A stretch of DNA of 64,000 nucleotides from Sphingomonas sp. QA11 (GCF_028473665.1 NZ_CP098774.1:2542001-2606000), one strand, 5' to 3'; counted from the stretch's first letter, positions 36,265-45,630 are shown. The notes: generated from the letters alone by a model not told the origin. Program-made: numbers and translations.

Positions 36265-37680
36265 TCACGCCGCCATCTCCCGCGCGACGCTGACATCGTC
36301 GAACGGCAGCACCAGATCGCCGACGATCTGCCCCTGCTCATGCCCCTTGCCCGCGACCAGCACGATATCCTGCGGCCCCGCCTCGGCGATCGCCGTGCCG
36401 ATCGCCTCGCGGCGCGATCCGATCTCCGTTGCGCCCGGCGCACCTTCCATCACCATCGCCCGGATAGCCGCCGGATCCTCCGACCGCGGATTGTCATCAG
36501 TGACATAGACCTTGTCGGACATTGTCGCCGCCACCGCCCCCATCGGCGCGCGCTTGCCCTTGTCGCGATCCCCGCCAGCGCCGAACACCGTGATAAGCCG
36601 TCCCGAGACATGCGGCTTCAGCGCCGCGATCGCCGCCTCGATCGCATCGGGCGTATGGGCATAATCGACATAGACCGGCGCCCCGCTCCGCGCGATCACC
36701 GCGCGCTCGAGCCGACCGCGTACCGGTTGAAGCCGCCCGAGCGCCGCAAGCGTCTGCGCGACATCGCCGCCGGTCGCGATCACCAGTCCCGCCGCGGTCA
36801 GCGCGTTCGCGGCCTGATAGGCACCGATCAGGGGCAGCATCACCTTGTACGTCTTGGCCCCGGCCTCGATGACCAGCCCCTGCCCGAGCAGGGTCGGGTC
36901 GCGCGACACCAGTTTCAGCGTCTCGCCGCGCGTTCCGACCGTCAGCACGGAAAGGCTTCGTCCCCGCGCGATCTCGATCACTCGCGCCGCATGGGGATCG
37001 TCGGCCCACACCACGGCCGCGCCGCCATCGACCACCACTTCCGAGAACAGCCGAAGCTTCGCCTCGAAATAGGCCTCCATCGTACCGTGATAATCGAGAT
37101 GATCGCGGCTGAGATTGGTGAAGGCAGCGGCCGCGACCGGCAGCCCCTCGGTGCGATATTGCGAGAGGCCGTGGCTCGACGCTTCGAAGGCAACATGACT
37201 CACGCCCTCGCGCGCCAGCCCCGCCACGTTCGACAGGAAGGTGACGATGTCCGGCGTGGTCAGCCCGGTCGAGACCTGGTCGTCAGCCGTGGTCACGCCC
37301 AGCGTGCCGATCGACGCGGCATGGAAACCCGCCATCCGCCACAATTGCCGGGCCATTTCGACGGTCGAGGTCTTGCCGTTGGTTCCCGTCACCGCGACAG
37401 CGGTCTGCGGGAAGGGAGCGAAATAGCGCGCGGCCAACCCGGCGAAACGCTTGCGCGGATTGGCATCCGCGATATGCGCGGCACCCTCGACCCGCGCCTC
37501 GGGCCGCGCCACCACCGCGATCGCGCCGCCGGCGATCGCCGCCGGAATGAAGTCCTCGCCATTCACCTGCGCGCCCTCGAACGCACCGAAGACGGTGCCG
37601 GGCGCCACCTTGCGATGGTCTATCGCGAAGCCGGTGACCGTTGCGTCCTCCGCTCCACCGGTCAGCGCGCCAAGCTTCAT
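36265..37680 (-). CDS. murE: UDP-MurNAc-L-Ala-D-Glu--diamino acid ligase
   Basis: Third Mur ligase, adding (probably) meso-diaminopimelate; 471 aa from ATG 37680, overlapping the ftsI stop (ATGA). P-loop AVTGTNGKTSTVEMARQLW; VYVDYAHTPDAIEAAI; the DNPR motif selecting mDAP appears as VTDDNPRSEDPAAI. An upstream GTG or ATG would start within ftsI. Confidence 0.97.
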   Translation of the reverse strand: MKLGALTGGAEDATVTGFAIDHRKVAPGTVFGAFEGAQVNGEDFIPAAIAGGAIAVVARPEARVEGAAHIADANPRKRFAGLAARYFAPFPQTAVAVTGTNGKTSTVEMARQLWRMAGFHAASIGTLGVTTADDQVSTGLTTPDIVTFLSNVAGLAREGVSHVAFEASSHGLSQYRTEGLPVAAAAFTNLSRDHLDYHGTMEAYFEAKLRLFSEVVVDGGAAVVWADDPHAARVIEIARGRSLSVLTVGTRGETLKLVSRDPTLLGQGLVIEAGAKTYKVMLPLIGAYQAANALTAAGLVIATGGDVAQTLAALGRLQPVRGRLERAVIARSGAPVYVDYAHTPDAIEAAIAALKPHVSGRLITVFGAGGDRDKGKRAPMGAVAATMSDKVYVTDDNPRSEDPAAIRAMVMEGAPGATEIGSRREAIGTAIAEAGPQDIVLVAGKGHEQGQIVGDLVLPFDDVSVAREMAA

Positions 37681-39404
37681 TCGGCGTCCGCCGGGTTCTC
37701 GCCCGGGGCATGCCACAACAGCGGCAGCAATTCGGAGACATCGACGTCGCGACGATTGTCGGGCGTCACGCCAAGCATCGCGCCGGTGCGGGAGATGACA
37801 CGGCTCACGACCGGGGCCGCCGTCCAGGCGGCGGTGGTGAGGCCAAAGGATTCGGCGTTGCCGATAGGCGAGTCGAGCATTGCGATCACCACATAGCGCG
37901 GCGCATCCATCGGGAAAGCCGCCGCGAAGGTCGAGACGTTCGTTTTCTTCGAATAACCGCCCGCCCCCGCGACTTCGGCGGTGCCGGTCTTGCCGCCGAC
38001 GCGATATCCGGGCGCCTCGCCCTTGCGGCCGGTGCCTTGGGTCACGACCAGCCGCAGGAGCTGGCGCATCCGCGCGCTGGTCGCCTCGGAGAGCACCCGG
38101 CGGCCCTCCGGCGCCTTGCCCGGGGCGACCTTCAACAACGTCGTCGGCCGCCAGATCCCGCCATTCACCAGCGTCGCATAGGCGTTGGCGAGGTGAAGCG
38201 GCGTCACCGCGATGCCGTGGCCATAGGCAGTCGTCATCACCGTGGTGCGCGCCCAGAACACAGGCCAGATCGGCTTCTGCTTCTCGCGCAGTTCGATCTC
38301 GGGGCGGGTGTCGAAGCCCATCGCCTTGAACATCGCCGCCATACGGTCCTTGCCGATCTCGTCGGCGATCCGCGCGGTCACGATGTTCGACGAATGGATC
38401 AGTGCCTCGGGGATATCGAGGAAACGCTTCTGCGCATGGTCGTCATGGATGGTGAAGCCGCCTACATGCAACGGCTGGGTCGCATCGAAGCGACGCGCCA
38501 TCGAGGTCACGACGCCGGTCTCGATCGCGTTTGCCATCGTGATCGGCTTGAAAGTCGATCCCAGCTCGTACACGCTCTGAGTCACGTTGTTGCGCAGCGC
38601 GTCGCTGCTCGTGCCGGCGATCTTGTTCGGGTTGTAGACTGGCAGCGAGACCATCGCCATCACTTCGCCGGTATGGACGTCGAGCACGACGCCGGTCGCC
38701 GACTTCGCCTTGAACGCGATCATCGCCCTGCCCAGCTCGCTCTCCATCGCCGCCTGCACCCGGCTATCGATCGACAGGGTCACCGGGGTGGCGCGCGTGG
38801 AGGGGCTCGTCAGCTGGTCGTCGAAGGCGCGTTCGATCCCGGCACGGCCCATGATCCGCCTGTCGTCGCCCGTCGGACCGATATAGCCGAGCACATGCGC
38901 GGCCATGGTGGTCTGCGGATACAACCGCTCAGGCTCCCGCGCGAAGGCAAGGCCGGGCTCGCCCAGCGCATGGATCGCGTTGACCAGCGCCGGCGAGGCG
39001 TGGCGCTCGAGATAGGTGAAATTCACCGGCAACGTCAGCTTGGCATAATACCAGGACTCGTCATGGCCGGGCACGATCGCGGCAAGCTTCGCCGCCAGCT
39101 CGCGACGATCGCCAAGCAGCTTGCCCGGGTGCACGCCGATCGTCCACGCCTCGATCGTCCGCGCCAGCGGCTCGCCGTTGCGGTCCAGAATATCCCCGCG
39201 CTGCATCAAGCCCGAAACCGGCCCCTGAGCGCTGGCAGGCTCGGAGACGAAACCGAGCATCGCGATCCGCCCAATCACCAGCGTGAAGCCGGCGGCGAGC
39301 AGCAGCATCAGCATCATCAGCCGCACATGCGCCGTCGCGACCAGCGCATGGCGCTGGCCGGTCAGGCGCCGTTGCGGCTGTGGTCGGGCGACGAGTGCCG
39401 TCAA
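37677..39404 (-). CDS. ftsI: Septal class B penicillin-binding protein FtsI (PBP3)
   Basis: Monofunctional transpeptidase cross-linking septal peptidoglycan; 575 aa. It has a short cytoplasmic end, a TM helix (~28-48), a PBP dimer domain (RGDILDRNGEPLA) and a transpeptidase domain. The active-site motifs are SxxK in LGSTFKPITMANA, SxN in HSSNIVTARIA, and KTGT in VGGKTGTAEVAG. It overlaps ftsL and murE by 4 bp. Confidence 0.97.
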   Translation of the reverse strand: MTALVARPQPQRRLTGQRHALVATAHVRLMMLMLLLAAGFTLVIGRIAMLGFVSEPASAQGPVSGLMQRGDILDRNGEPLARTIEAWTIGVHPGKLLGDRRELAAKLAAIVPGHDESWYYAKLTLPVNFTYLERHASPALVNAIHALGEPGLAFAREPERLYPQTTMAAHVLGYIGPTGDDRRIMGRAGIERAFDDQLTSPSTRATPVTLSIDSRVQAAMESELGRAMIAFKAKSATGVVLDVHTGEVMAMVSLPVYNPNKIAGTSSDALRNNVTQSVYELGSTFKPITMANAIETGVVTSMARRFDATQPLHVGGFTIHDDHAQKRFLDIPEALIHSSNIVTARIADEIGKDRMAAMFKAMGFDTRPEIELREKQKPIWPVFWARTTVMTTAYGHGIAVTPLHLANAYATLVNGGIWRPTTLLKVAPGKAPEGRRVLSEATSARMRQLLRLVVTQGTGRKGEAPGYRVGGKTGTAEVAGAGGYSKKTNVSTFAAAFPMDAPRYVVIAMLDSPIGNAESFGLTTAAWTAAPVVSRVISRTGAMLGVTPDNRRDVDVSELLPLLWHAPGENPADAE

Positions 39405-40012
39405 CGCATCCGCCCCGATTCAGCACGAGCGCCGCTGAACAGGTCGCCGATCGTCGAATCGCTCAGCAGCTTGTGGTCGAGGAGCGCCACCGTCTGGGCC
39501 TTGCCGCCGGAAACGGCACGCTCGCGGACAGGTGCCGCGGTCGCCACGACGGCCGCTCGAGACTTGGCCGTCGCGGGCGCGGTAGCCACAGGCGCGGCAG
39601 CGGCCGTTTCCACGACACGGGTCACCACTGCGGGCGTCGCCGCCGGGCGCATGGTCGAGCCGTCGGGCAGCGACGGCACGACCAGCGACGCGGTCTGGAT
39701 CGTCGCGTCATGGCCCTGGTTGAGATCGAGCGAGGCAAGCGCCCCCTCGTCGGACACGAACTGGGCCGCCGCCGGCGCCGTCAGGCGCAGCGTGTCGCCG
39801 TTCCATCTCTCGAGCTGGGCGAGGTTGGCGCGCGTGTCGAACTCGGTCTCCAGCGCGCGGATGTCCCGTTGCGCCTGGCCGATCAGCGCAACCGTCCTGT
39901 CGAGCTTCTTGCGCTCGGCCGCGACCTGCAACGGCACCAGCAGGAAACCCAGAGCAACGGCAACGCCGGCCAGGAACCAGCCAAGACTTTTCCAAGCATA
40001 CGCAAGCATCAC
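39401..40012 (-). CDS. ftsL: FtsL-like cell division protein with long C-terminal tail
   Basis: Position between rsmH and ftsI, one N-terminal TM helix ([19 protein letters not shown]) and a following coiled coil (~30-65) identify FtsL, which links FtsQ/FtsB to FtsWI. At 203 aa it is much longer than the usual 90-120 aa. The extra ~100 residues are Ala/Val/Thr-rich and low in complexity ([19 protein letters not shown]). It starts at GTG 40012, or at ATG 40009 next to it; the GTG overlaps the rsmH stop. Confidence 0.85.
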   Translation of the reverse strand: MMLAYAWKSLGWFLAGVAVALGFLLVPLQVAAERKKLDRTVALIGQAQRDIRALETEFDTRANLAQLERWNGDTLRLTAPAAAQFVSDEGALASLDLNQGHDATIQTASLVVPSLPDGSTMRPAATPAVVTRVVETAAAAPVATAPATAKSRAAVVATAAPVRERAVSGGKAQTVALLDHKLLSDSTIGDLFSGARAESGRMR

Positions 40013-40959
40013 AACGCTCCTTCAGAAGTCCAGGCCACGGCATCGGTCCGCAGCGCTGTCCGCAACGTTGCCGATCTGGCGCGGGGGTTTCGCGCAATCT
40101 CGGCATCGTCGGCGCGCACCGCGCGACCGACCTTCTCAAAACTTGGTTTTGCGTTAACCATCAATTCAGGAAGATGACGGGATCGTCCCGGTAACGATCC
40201 GCTGCGCTCGCGCAGGAACCGCTTCACCATCCGATCCTCAAGCGAATGGAACGTCACGATCGCGAGCCGGCCGCCCGGCTTCAGCACGCGCTCAGCCGCG
40301 GCCAGCCCGTCCGCCAGCTCGCCCAGCTCGCGATTGATATGGATGCGGATCGCTTGGAAGGTCCGGGTCGCGGGATCCTTCTTGTCGTGCGGCTTGTACC
40401 CGAGCGCACGGCGAACGACCTGCGCCAGCTCGCCGGTGCGGTTGATCGGCCGCGCCGCCACGATCGCGCGCGCTACCCTGCGGGACCGGGGCTCGTCGCC
40501 ATATTGGTACAGGATATCGGCAATCACCGCCTCGTCGGCATGGTTGACGAAATCGGCCGCACTCTCGCCTTCCTGGCTCATCCGCATGTCGAGCGGCCCG
40601 TCCGACTGGAAGGAGAAGCCGCGCTCCGCCTGGTCGAGCTGCATCGACGACACGCCGATATCCATCGTCACGCCGTCGACCGGGGTCGCGCCCCGCGCCT
40701 CCAGCTCGGCGTCGAGCGCCGAGAAGGTCGTCGGGATCAGCGTCAGCGCGCCATCCGATGCGGCCTCCAGCGCCAGCCCGCCTTCGATCGCGTCGGGATC
40801 GCGGTCGAAGGCGAATACGCGGGCGCCGAGGGAGAGCAGCGCCCGCGTATAACCGCCCGCACCGAAGGTCGCATCGACATGACGTTCGCCAGGGGTAATG
40901 GCGAGCGCGTCGACGACCTGGGCGAGCAGCACGGGGATATGGGGCTCGGGGTCGCTCAC
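40009..40959 (-). CDS. rsmH: 16S rRNA (cytosine(1402)-N(4))-methyltransferase
   Basis: SAM-dependent methyltransferase of 16S rRNA C1402; 316 aa from GTG 40959, overlapping the mraZ stop (GTGA). The N-terminal [13 protein letters not shown], the SAM site [14 protein letters not shown], and the conserved [18 protein letters not shown] and [14 protein letters not shown] are present. Confidence 0.97.
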   Translation of the reverse strand: MSDPEPHIPVLLAQVVDALAITPGERHVDATFGAGGYTRALLSLGARVFAFDRDPDAIEGGLALEAASDGALTLIPTTFSALDAELEARGATPVDGVTMDIGVSSMQLDQAERGFSFQSDGPLDMRMSQEGESAADFVNHADEAVIADILYQYGDEPRSRRVARAIVAARPINRTGELAQVVRRALGYKPHDKKDPATRTFQAIRIHINRELGELADGLAAAERVLKPGGRLAIVTFHSLEDRMVKRFLRERSGSLPGRSRHLPELMVNAKPSFEKVGRAVRADDAEIARNPRARSATLRTALRTDAVAWTSEGAL

Positions 40960-41456
40960 AGCGCGATCCCCTTGAGCTGGCAATGGTAGCGGGCGCAGGA
41001 CTTCACCATCTCGGCCACGCCCTCGGCCTCGATCAGTGTCTTGGGGTCCCAGATCTCGAAATAGTCGAACACGCCGTAGAAGAAGGCGTTCGCGCCGATC
41101 TTGGCGTGGAAGCGCGGGAAGCCCGGCATGATGAAGCGGCCGCTGCCGTCGAACGGCGTCGCCTCTCCCTGCGCCGCGCGGCGCTTGATATTGTAATCAT
41201 ATTCGCCGTCATCGGCGGTGTAGGCCTCTTCGCGCGCGTCGAGCTTGGCCTTCAGGATGGGCACATAAGCGGGGTCATAGGCAATCAGGCAGGGGTGCTT
41301 CTGATGGACGCCGATGATGACGGTGCCGCCGTCCTTGCCGTCGGGACGCGGGCTGTTCGCAGCCAGGATGGCCCTGAGCGAAGCGGGGATCGCGACCCGG
41401 CCCTTGTCGTCGACAAGGCCAAGTCCGTCTCCCTGATATTCTGCCCTTTGCGCCAC
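40956..41456 (-). CDS. mraZ: Transcriptional regulator MraZ
   Basis: First gene of the dcw operon; a SpoVT/AbrB-fold DNA-binding protein that forms a ring and represses its own operon. It has 166 aa, somewhat longer than the ~150 aa of E. coli. Two repeated domains are recognisable ([16 protein letters not shown] and [16 protein letters not shown]), the latter being a degenerate copy. Upstream lies a six-fold GGG box array at exact 10-bp intervals, matching the known MraZ operator style. Confidence 0.96.
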   Translation of the reverse strand: MAQRAEYQGDGLGLVDDKGRVAIPASLRAILAANSPRPDGKDGGTVIIGVHQKHPCLIAYDPAYVPILKAKLDAREEAYTADDGEYDYNIKRRAAQGEATPFDGSGRFIMPGFPRFHAKIGANAFFYGVFDYFEIWDPKTLIEAEGVAEMVKSCARYHCQLKGIAL

Positions 41457-41566
41457 GCCGTACCCCGAACTCCAGCAGGCATGACTCCCCCGTCCTCGAA
41501 AGACGGCCTTCGCCGCCCTCCAGCGCCACGTCGCGCAGGCGAGATGAGTTTACCCCTGTCAGCACA

Positions 41567-41620
41567 GGGTTAACTCGGGTTAGTCGGGGATTCAAGGGGA
41601 AAGCCGGGGAAAGTCGGGGC
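41567..41620. promoter_or_regulatory. MraZ box array upstream of mraZ
   Basis: GGG triplets begin at 41567, 41577, 41587, 41597, 41607 and 41617, an exact 10-bp period on the plus strand. Another in-phase GGGG lies at 41647. Known MraZ operators are direct repeats of a G-rich core spaced by 10 bp (three in E. coli). The array is 110-165 bp before the mraZ start codon and probably overlaps its promoter or leader. Within the 340-bp region 41457-41798 I see no gene. Confidence 0.75.
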
Positions 41621-41798
41621 AAATGCCCTAATATCTTCGATTCTCCGGGGAATTAATTGCAGTCATTTCAACCTGTTCTCGGTGTGTTCTTGGGATCTCG
41701 GGGCTTGGGGGGCGTTTTCCCCGGATCGCCCCGGAGCTGGGCCATGTTTTCCCTGATTCTCCCCGTCGGCGCCGTGGGCCTGACAGGGGATATCGGAC

Positions 41799-42119
41799 TC
41801 ATTTGGTCTTCGCGGCGTGAGGCTCTGCACGGCGCGAGGCCTGGGCGAGGTTGAGATCGGCCGTGGCGCTCGGCGCGACGCCGAGTTCGGCCAGCGGCTC
41901 GCTGGTCGCGCCTTCGACCGGCAGCATCTGGTTGCCGGCCGCCATATTGGCCACCACATCCGGACGGGCGCCGCCGACAACAACCAGGGGCCGCTCCCTG
42001 TTGGCGGTGGAGAAGATCGCGGCGGCCAGGCCGATGAGAAGCAGAACCGCGGCGAGGCCGATCATGCCGACCTTCACCCGTTGCGACGTCTGCGCCGGAT
42101 CTTGAATCATGATTTTCAT
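41799..42119 (-). CDS. Small membrane-anchored protein of unknown function (106 aa)
   Basis: ATG 42119 gives 106 aa: a short polar N-terminus (MKIMIQDPAQTSQRVKVG), one TM helix (MIGLAAVLLLIGLAAAIF) and a ~70-residue outer part rich in Ala, with no Cys or recognisable domain. It is on the same strand as the dcw cluster, about 340 bp upstream of mraZ, and may precede it transcriptionally. I do not recognise a family. Confidence 0.7.
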   Translation of the reverse strand: MKIMIQDPAQTSQRVKVGMIGLAAVLLLIGLAAAIFSTANRERPLVVVGGARPDVVANMAAGNQMLPVEGATSEPLAELGVAPSATADLNLAQASRRAEPHAAKTK

Positions 42120-42168
42120 ACGTGTGGCATAAATGTAACGCATGAAAAGAGTCTTGTCGATGGCCCGG

Positions 42169-43161
42169 CTATTCGCGCTTCAGCCGGTCCGGAACGGTCA
42201 GCCCCTTGGACTCGAGCCAGGCCCGATTGTAGAGCGTCGATAGGTAACGGAATCCGGTATCGCACAGGATCGTCGCGATCCTTTTGCCCGGGCCGAGCTC
42301 CCTGGCAAGCCGCACCGCGCCGGCGACGTTGATGCCCGACGACAATCCCAGGCAAAGCCCCTCCTCGTCGAGCAGCCGGGTCACCCACTCAAGTCCCTCC
42401 TCGTCGGAGATGCGGAACTGGGTATCGATCGGCGCGCCTTCCAGATTGGCGGTGATTCGCCCCTGCCCGATCCCTTCGGCGACCGAACTGCCCTCCGACT
42501 TCAGCTCGCCACAGGCGTAATAATCGTAGAGCGCGGCGCCGAATGGATCGCTGAGCGCGATGCACACGCCCTCGTCCTTCGCCTTCAGCCCCAGCCCCAC
42601 GCCGGCCAGCGTGCCGCCGGTGCCGACCGAGCAGGTAAACCCGTCGATCCGGCCGTCCATCTGAGTCCAGATCTCTTCCGCCGTGCCAACGATATGCGCT
42701 CGGCGATTGGCGATATTGTCGAACTGGTTGGCCCAGATCGCGTTGGGCGTCTCCTCCGCGATCCGGCGCGAGGTGTGAACGAAATGACCCGGATTCGAAT
42801 AAGGGGCGGCCGGCACCAGCACGAGCTCGGCGCCCAGCGCGCGCAGCGTGTCCATCTTCTCGCGGCTCTGGGTCTCCGGCATGACGATGATCGTCCGGTA
42901 CCCCTTGGCATTGGCGACCAGCGCCAGGCCGATGCCGGTATTGCCCGCGGTTCCCTCGACGATCGTCCCGCCCGGCTGGATCAGCCCACGCTCCTCCGCA
43001 TCCTCGACGATGAACAGGGCGGCGCGATCCTTCACCGAGGCGCCGGGATTGGCGAACTCGCATTTGCCGAAGATATCGCAGCCGGCGGCCTCGCTTGGGC
43101 CATTCAGGCGGACGAGCGGTGTGTTGCCGATCAGGGCGAGCGTGTTGGGGGCGGTGTGCAT
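42169..43161 (-). CDS. cysK: Cysteine synthase A-like O-acetylserine sulfhydrylase
   Basis: PLP-dependent enzyme forming cysteine from O-acetylserine and sulfide; 330 aa from ATG 43161. The PLP Lys is in NPGASVKDRAA. The substrate loop is VEGTAGNTGIG, in which the usual TSGNTG is TAGNTG, and the phosphate loop is SVGTGGTLAG. TAGNTG and GxGxITxNLEG-type segments are common in a CysK-like subgroup, so cystathionine-synthase-like specificity is not excluded. Confidence 0.9.
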   Translation of the reverse strand: MHTAPNTLALIGNTPLVRLNGPSEAAGCDIFGKCEFANPGASVKDRAALFIVEDAEERGLIQPGGTIVEGTAGNTGIGLALVANAKGYRTIIVMPETQSREKMDTLRALGAELVLVPAAPYSNPGHFVHTSRRIAEETPNAIWANQFDNIANRRAHIVGTAEEIWTQMDGRIDGFTCSVGTGGTLAGVGLGLKAKDEGVCIALSDPFGAALYDYYACGELKSEGSSVAEGIGQGRITANLEGAPIDTQFRISDEEGLEWVTRLLDEEGLCLGLSSGINVAGAVRLARELGPGKRIATILCDTGFRYLSTLYNRAWLESKGLTVPDRLKRE

Positions 43162-43265
43162 GGGCGCTAGATAGAAGCGCCACCCCCTGCTGGGCAAGCA
43201 AGCGAAACTTGTGTCGGAGGATCGACCACTTCCGCGATAGCCAAGTTCGCCCGATCACCGATAAG

Positions 43266-44630
43266 ATGCGCCCGATGACCACGCCCGATCCCGTTCAAGC
43301 GCTTCACGAAACGCTCGTCAGGCGCGACACGCCGGAGACGGTGGCGGCGCTGATCGCATCCGCGCTGCCGCCGCCGCAGGATCGCAAGCTCACGGCCGAG
43401 CTTCAAAAGATCATCCGGGGATCGGGGGCGCGACGCTTCGGCTGGTCCTCGATGGCCAGCGTGTTCCGCGCACCGGACCGTATGGACCGGCAGATCGCGA
43501 AAGCGCGCGAGCTGGCCCAGCTCTTTCTCGATAATGCACTGCCGGAATCCGACGATGCCGACGCACTCGATTCCTTCATCGCGCGCTTCAACGTGTTGAT
43601 CGGCAAGCAGCCCGGCCGGGCCAGCTTCAAGCATGACCGACACAATCGGCAGGCGCGGGGCGCGCTCGGCCTCGATATCTCGCGTCGCCGGTATGTGAAG
43701 CTGTTCCGCGTCGCCGCCCGCCTGGAACGGCGGCTCGCAGCATTGAGGCGCGAGGAATCACGCCACCGCCTGGTCCTGCTGGGCAAGGCCGCGCTCGCCC
43801 CCGACCTGACCTTGGGCGATCTCGGCGGCCATGCGCCGACAGCAGCCTTTGTCGCTTATTATGCAGCGCGCATGAAACTGCGTAGTGAATTCACGATCAG
43901 TGGTCAGCAACAACCATTCGATCATCTTGCGGCCGCCCTGCTCGACCTGTGCGCTCGGGATACCCGGACCCGCTGGTATGCGATCGCCCATGTCTTTCCG
44001 CGCCATGACGTACTCTCGCATCTGTCGGATGCCGAAAAAGGCCAGCTGCTCGGCCGCTGGTTCGATATTCTGAACGAGATTTCGGATCGGCTCGAGGCGG
44101 CGTACCGGACCACCGACATCGATCTTGCCAGCATGATCGTGAAGCGGGGCAATGATTCGTCGACCTGGAATCTGCTTGCCACCGCATGGAACCGAGCACG
44201 CGATCACTGGATGGCCTTGATCGTCGCGCTCGGCCTGGAGCCGGTGTTCGAGCAGATGCTACCCGGCAAGGTCATGCGCCTGATGGCAGCGGACGTGGCT
44301 TATTGGCACCGCAGCGCCGGTGGCGGAATCCATCCCGATACCTTGGTCTGGCAGGCCCTCCCCAAACCATGGGAGGTGCTTCACGGAGAGGTGAAATGCA
44401 CCCGCGAAAAGGTCGAGGTCGCCTGCGCGGAAAAGGACGTCGACCCGATCAAGGCCGGCTGGACAGCGCCGCAGTCGCGTCGCGCCGTGGCGTCCGCAAA
44501 GCCGACACCCGAACTTGTCCATGGGGTTACGGTCAACAATCCCTATTTCGCCTCGTTGCTTCGTGACATGGGTGCTTTCAGCGGCAAACCTCCACGAAAG
44601 CGATTCTTCGACCTGCTGTTCGGCGATTGA
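43266..44630 (+). CDS. Large cytoplasmic protein of unknown function (454 aa)
   Basis: The gene starts at ATG 43266 or ATG 43275 (MTTPDPVQALHE) and is divergent from cysK. There is no signal peptide or TM helix, and it is rich in helices. Notable segments are RRYVKLFRVAARLERRLAAL, TRTRWYAIAHVFPRHDVLSH, ASMIVKRGNDSSTWNLLATA and KPWEVLHGEVKCTREKVEVA. The combination of Trp/His clusters suggests a conserved proteobacterial family, but I do not recognise it and do not assign a function. It is followed by the tRNA-like sequence and the VapBC pair, so it may belong to an accessory insertion. Confidence 0.8.
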   Translation: MRPMTTPDPVQALHETLVRRDTPETVAALIASALPPPQDRKLTAELQKIIRGSGARRFGWSSMASVFRAPDRMDRQIAKARELAQLFLDNALPESDDADALDSFIARFNVLIGKQPGRASFKHDRHNRQARGALGLDISRRRYVKLFRVAARLERRLAALRREESRHRLVLLGKAALAPDLTLGDLGGHAPTAAFVAYYAARMKLRSEFTISGQQQPFDHLAAALLDLCARDTRTRWYAIAHVFPRHDVLSHLSDAEKGQLLGRWFDILNEISDRLEAAYRTTDIDLASMIVKRGNDSSTWNLLATAWNRARDHWMALIVALGLEPVFEQMLPGKVMRLMAADVAYWHRSAGGGIHPDTLVWQALPKPWEVLHGEVKCTREKVEVACAEKDVDPIKAGWTAPQSRRAVASAKPTPELVHGVTVNNPYFASLLRDMGAFSGKPPRKRFFDLLFGD

Positions 44631-44660
44631 CAGACAACCGCGCGAAAGATCAAAAGTCAG

Positions 44661-44740
44661 GTGCCCCCCGGTAGCTCAGTGGCAGAGCAGTCGGCTCGTC
44701 TCCGACCGGACGCTGGTTCGAGCCCAGCTCGGGAGGCACC
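44661..44740 (+). tRNA. tRNA-like gene, anticodon CGT (Thr), unusual acceptor helix
   Basis: A D arm (GCTC/GAGC), an anticodon arm GTCGG-CTCGTCT-CCGAC (anticodon 44697-44699, CGT, Thr) and a T arm GCTGG-TTCGAGC-CCAGC are all well formed. The acceptor is odd: 44661-44671 can pair with 44729-44739 over 11 positions with one mismatch and one wobble, longer than the standard 7 bp. The base after the anticodon is C, where A or G is normal. CCA is not encoded cleanly (CACC then TT). It could be a divergent or mobile-element tRNA, or a decaying pseudogene. Confidence 0.65.
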
Positions 44741-44968
44741 TTATTCTCCCGCCGTTGTATCGATACGAGACGCTGGGTCAACTTGACAGCCGGTGGCGGC
44801 GTTGGAGCCCTCAAGACACGAGCCAGGCGTCGCCGATCATGCGAATTGTAGGAGCCGGCGCGCGGCGCGCACGGTAGTGTGGGCAAGCAAGCTAGATCAT
44901 CGCCCCTAAGTTCGCCGTTGTCGCGTCCGCGTACCCATGGTAGAATTTTCCACCTAGGAGGTAGAAAC

Positions 44969-45241
44969 ATGGGCGTTCAGCTCAACATCAAGGACGAAGA
45001 AACCGTCAGGCTGGCCCGCGAACTCGCCGCCGAAATGGGCGAGAGCGTTACCCAGGCGGTACGCATCGCCCTTCAGGAACGGCGCGCTCGCACGCCGCCG
45101 CCGCGGCGCCGGGCACGCGTCGAGGAAACGATGGCGGTCGTTCGCGGTTTGCAAGACCATTGGAAACCGGAGCTTCGTGATCAGGAATTGTCGCTGACGC
45201 ACGGCGACCTGCTCTATAATGAGGATGGCTCGTTCAAGTGA
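44969..45241 (+). CDS. vapB: VapB-family antitoxin
   Basis: Antitoxin of a type II toxin-antitoxin pair; 90 aa. The N-terminal part (MGVQLNIKDEETVRLARELA followed by ESVTQAVRIALQERR) fits the ribbon-helix-helix 'PSK/VapB-like' transcription-factor family. The C-terminal part would wrap around the toxin. A strong AGGAGG ribosome site precedes ATG 44969. It overlaps vapC by 4 bp and is expected to repress its own promoter. Confidence 0.9.
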   Translation: MGVQLNIKDEETVRLARELAAEMGESVTQAVRIALQERRARTPPPRRRARVEETMAVVRGLQDHWKPELRDQELSLTHGDLLYNEDGSFK

Positions 45242-45630
45242 TTGTCGATACGTCGGCGATCATTGCGATCTTGCGAGACGAGCCTGAGGCGAGAGCCTTT
45301 CTGGAGGTGATGGCCACGGCAACGAGCTTGCGGATATCCGCCGGTTCCTGGCTGGAACTGACGGTGGTCACGACGCGCGGGGGCGATGCGTTGATTGGCG
45401 AGGCTGCCGACACGTTGCTGGCACGCTTCGACGTCCAGATTGAGGCTGTAACTAAGGAAATCGCGACAATCGCGAATGACGGCTATCGGCGATATGGTCG
45501 AGGCACCCGGCATGCCGCCGATCTCAATTTCGGCGATTGCTTCGCCTATGCACTCGCGAAAGCGACGGGCGAACCGCTCCTCTTCAAAGGCGACGATTTC
45601 ACCAGGACTGATATCGTCCCAGCCCTTTGA
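45238..45630 (+). CDS. vapC: VapC-family PIN-domain ribonuclease toxin
   Basis: Toxin endoribonuclease; 130 aa from GTG 45238, which overlaps the vapB stop (GTGA). The PIN acidic residues are visible: Asp4 in MIVDTSAI, Glu40 in SWLELT, Asp100 in LNFGDCFAYA, and Asp119 in FKGDDF. All are intact, so the toxin is probably active. VapC toxins of this kind cut tRNA or rRNA; the neighbouring tRNA-like sequence makes that worth noting but does not show a target. Confidence 0.92.
   Translation: MIVDTSAIIAILRDEPEARAFLEVMATATSLRISAGSWLELTVVTTRGGDALIGEAADTLLARFDVQIEAVTKEIATIANDGYRRYGRGTRHAADLNFGDCFAYALAKATGEPLLFKGDDFTRTDIVPAL

Noticed and set aside
37641-40157. Plus-strand open frame of 838 codons
   Set aside because: It is antisense to ftsI, ftsL and part of rsmH; it is rich in Arg/His with no motif.
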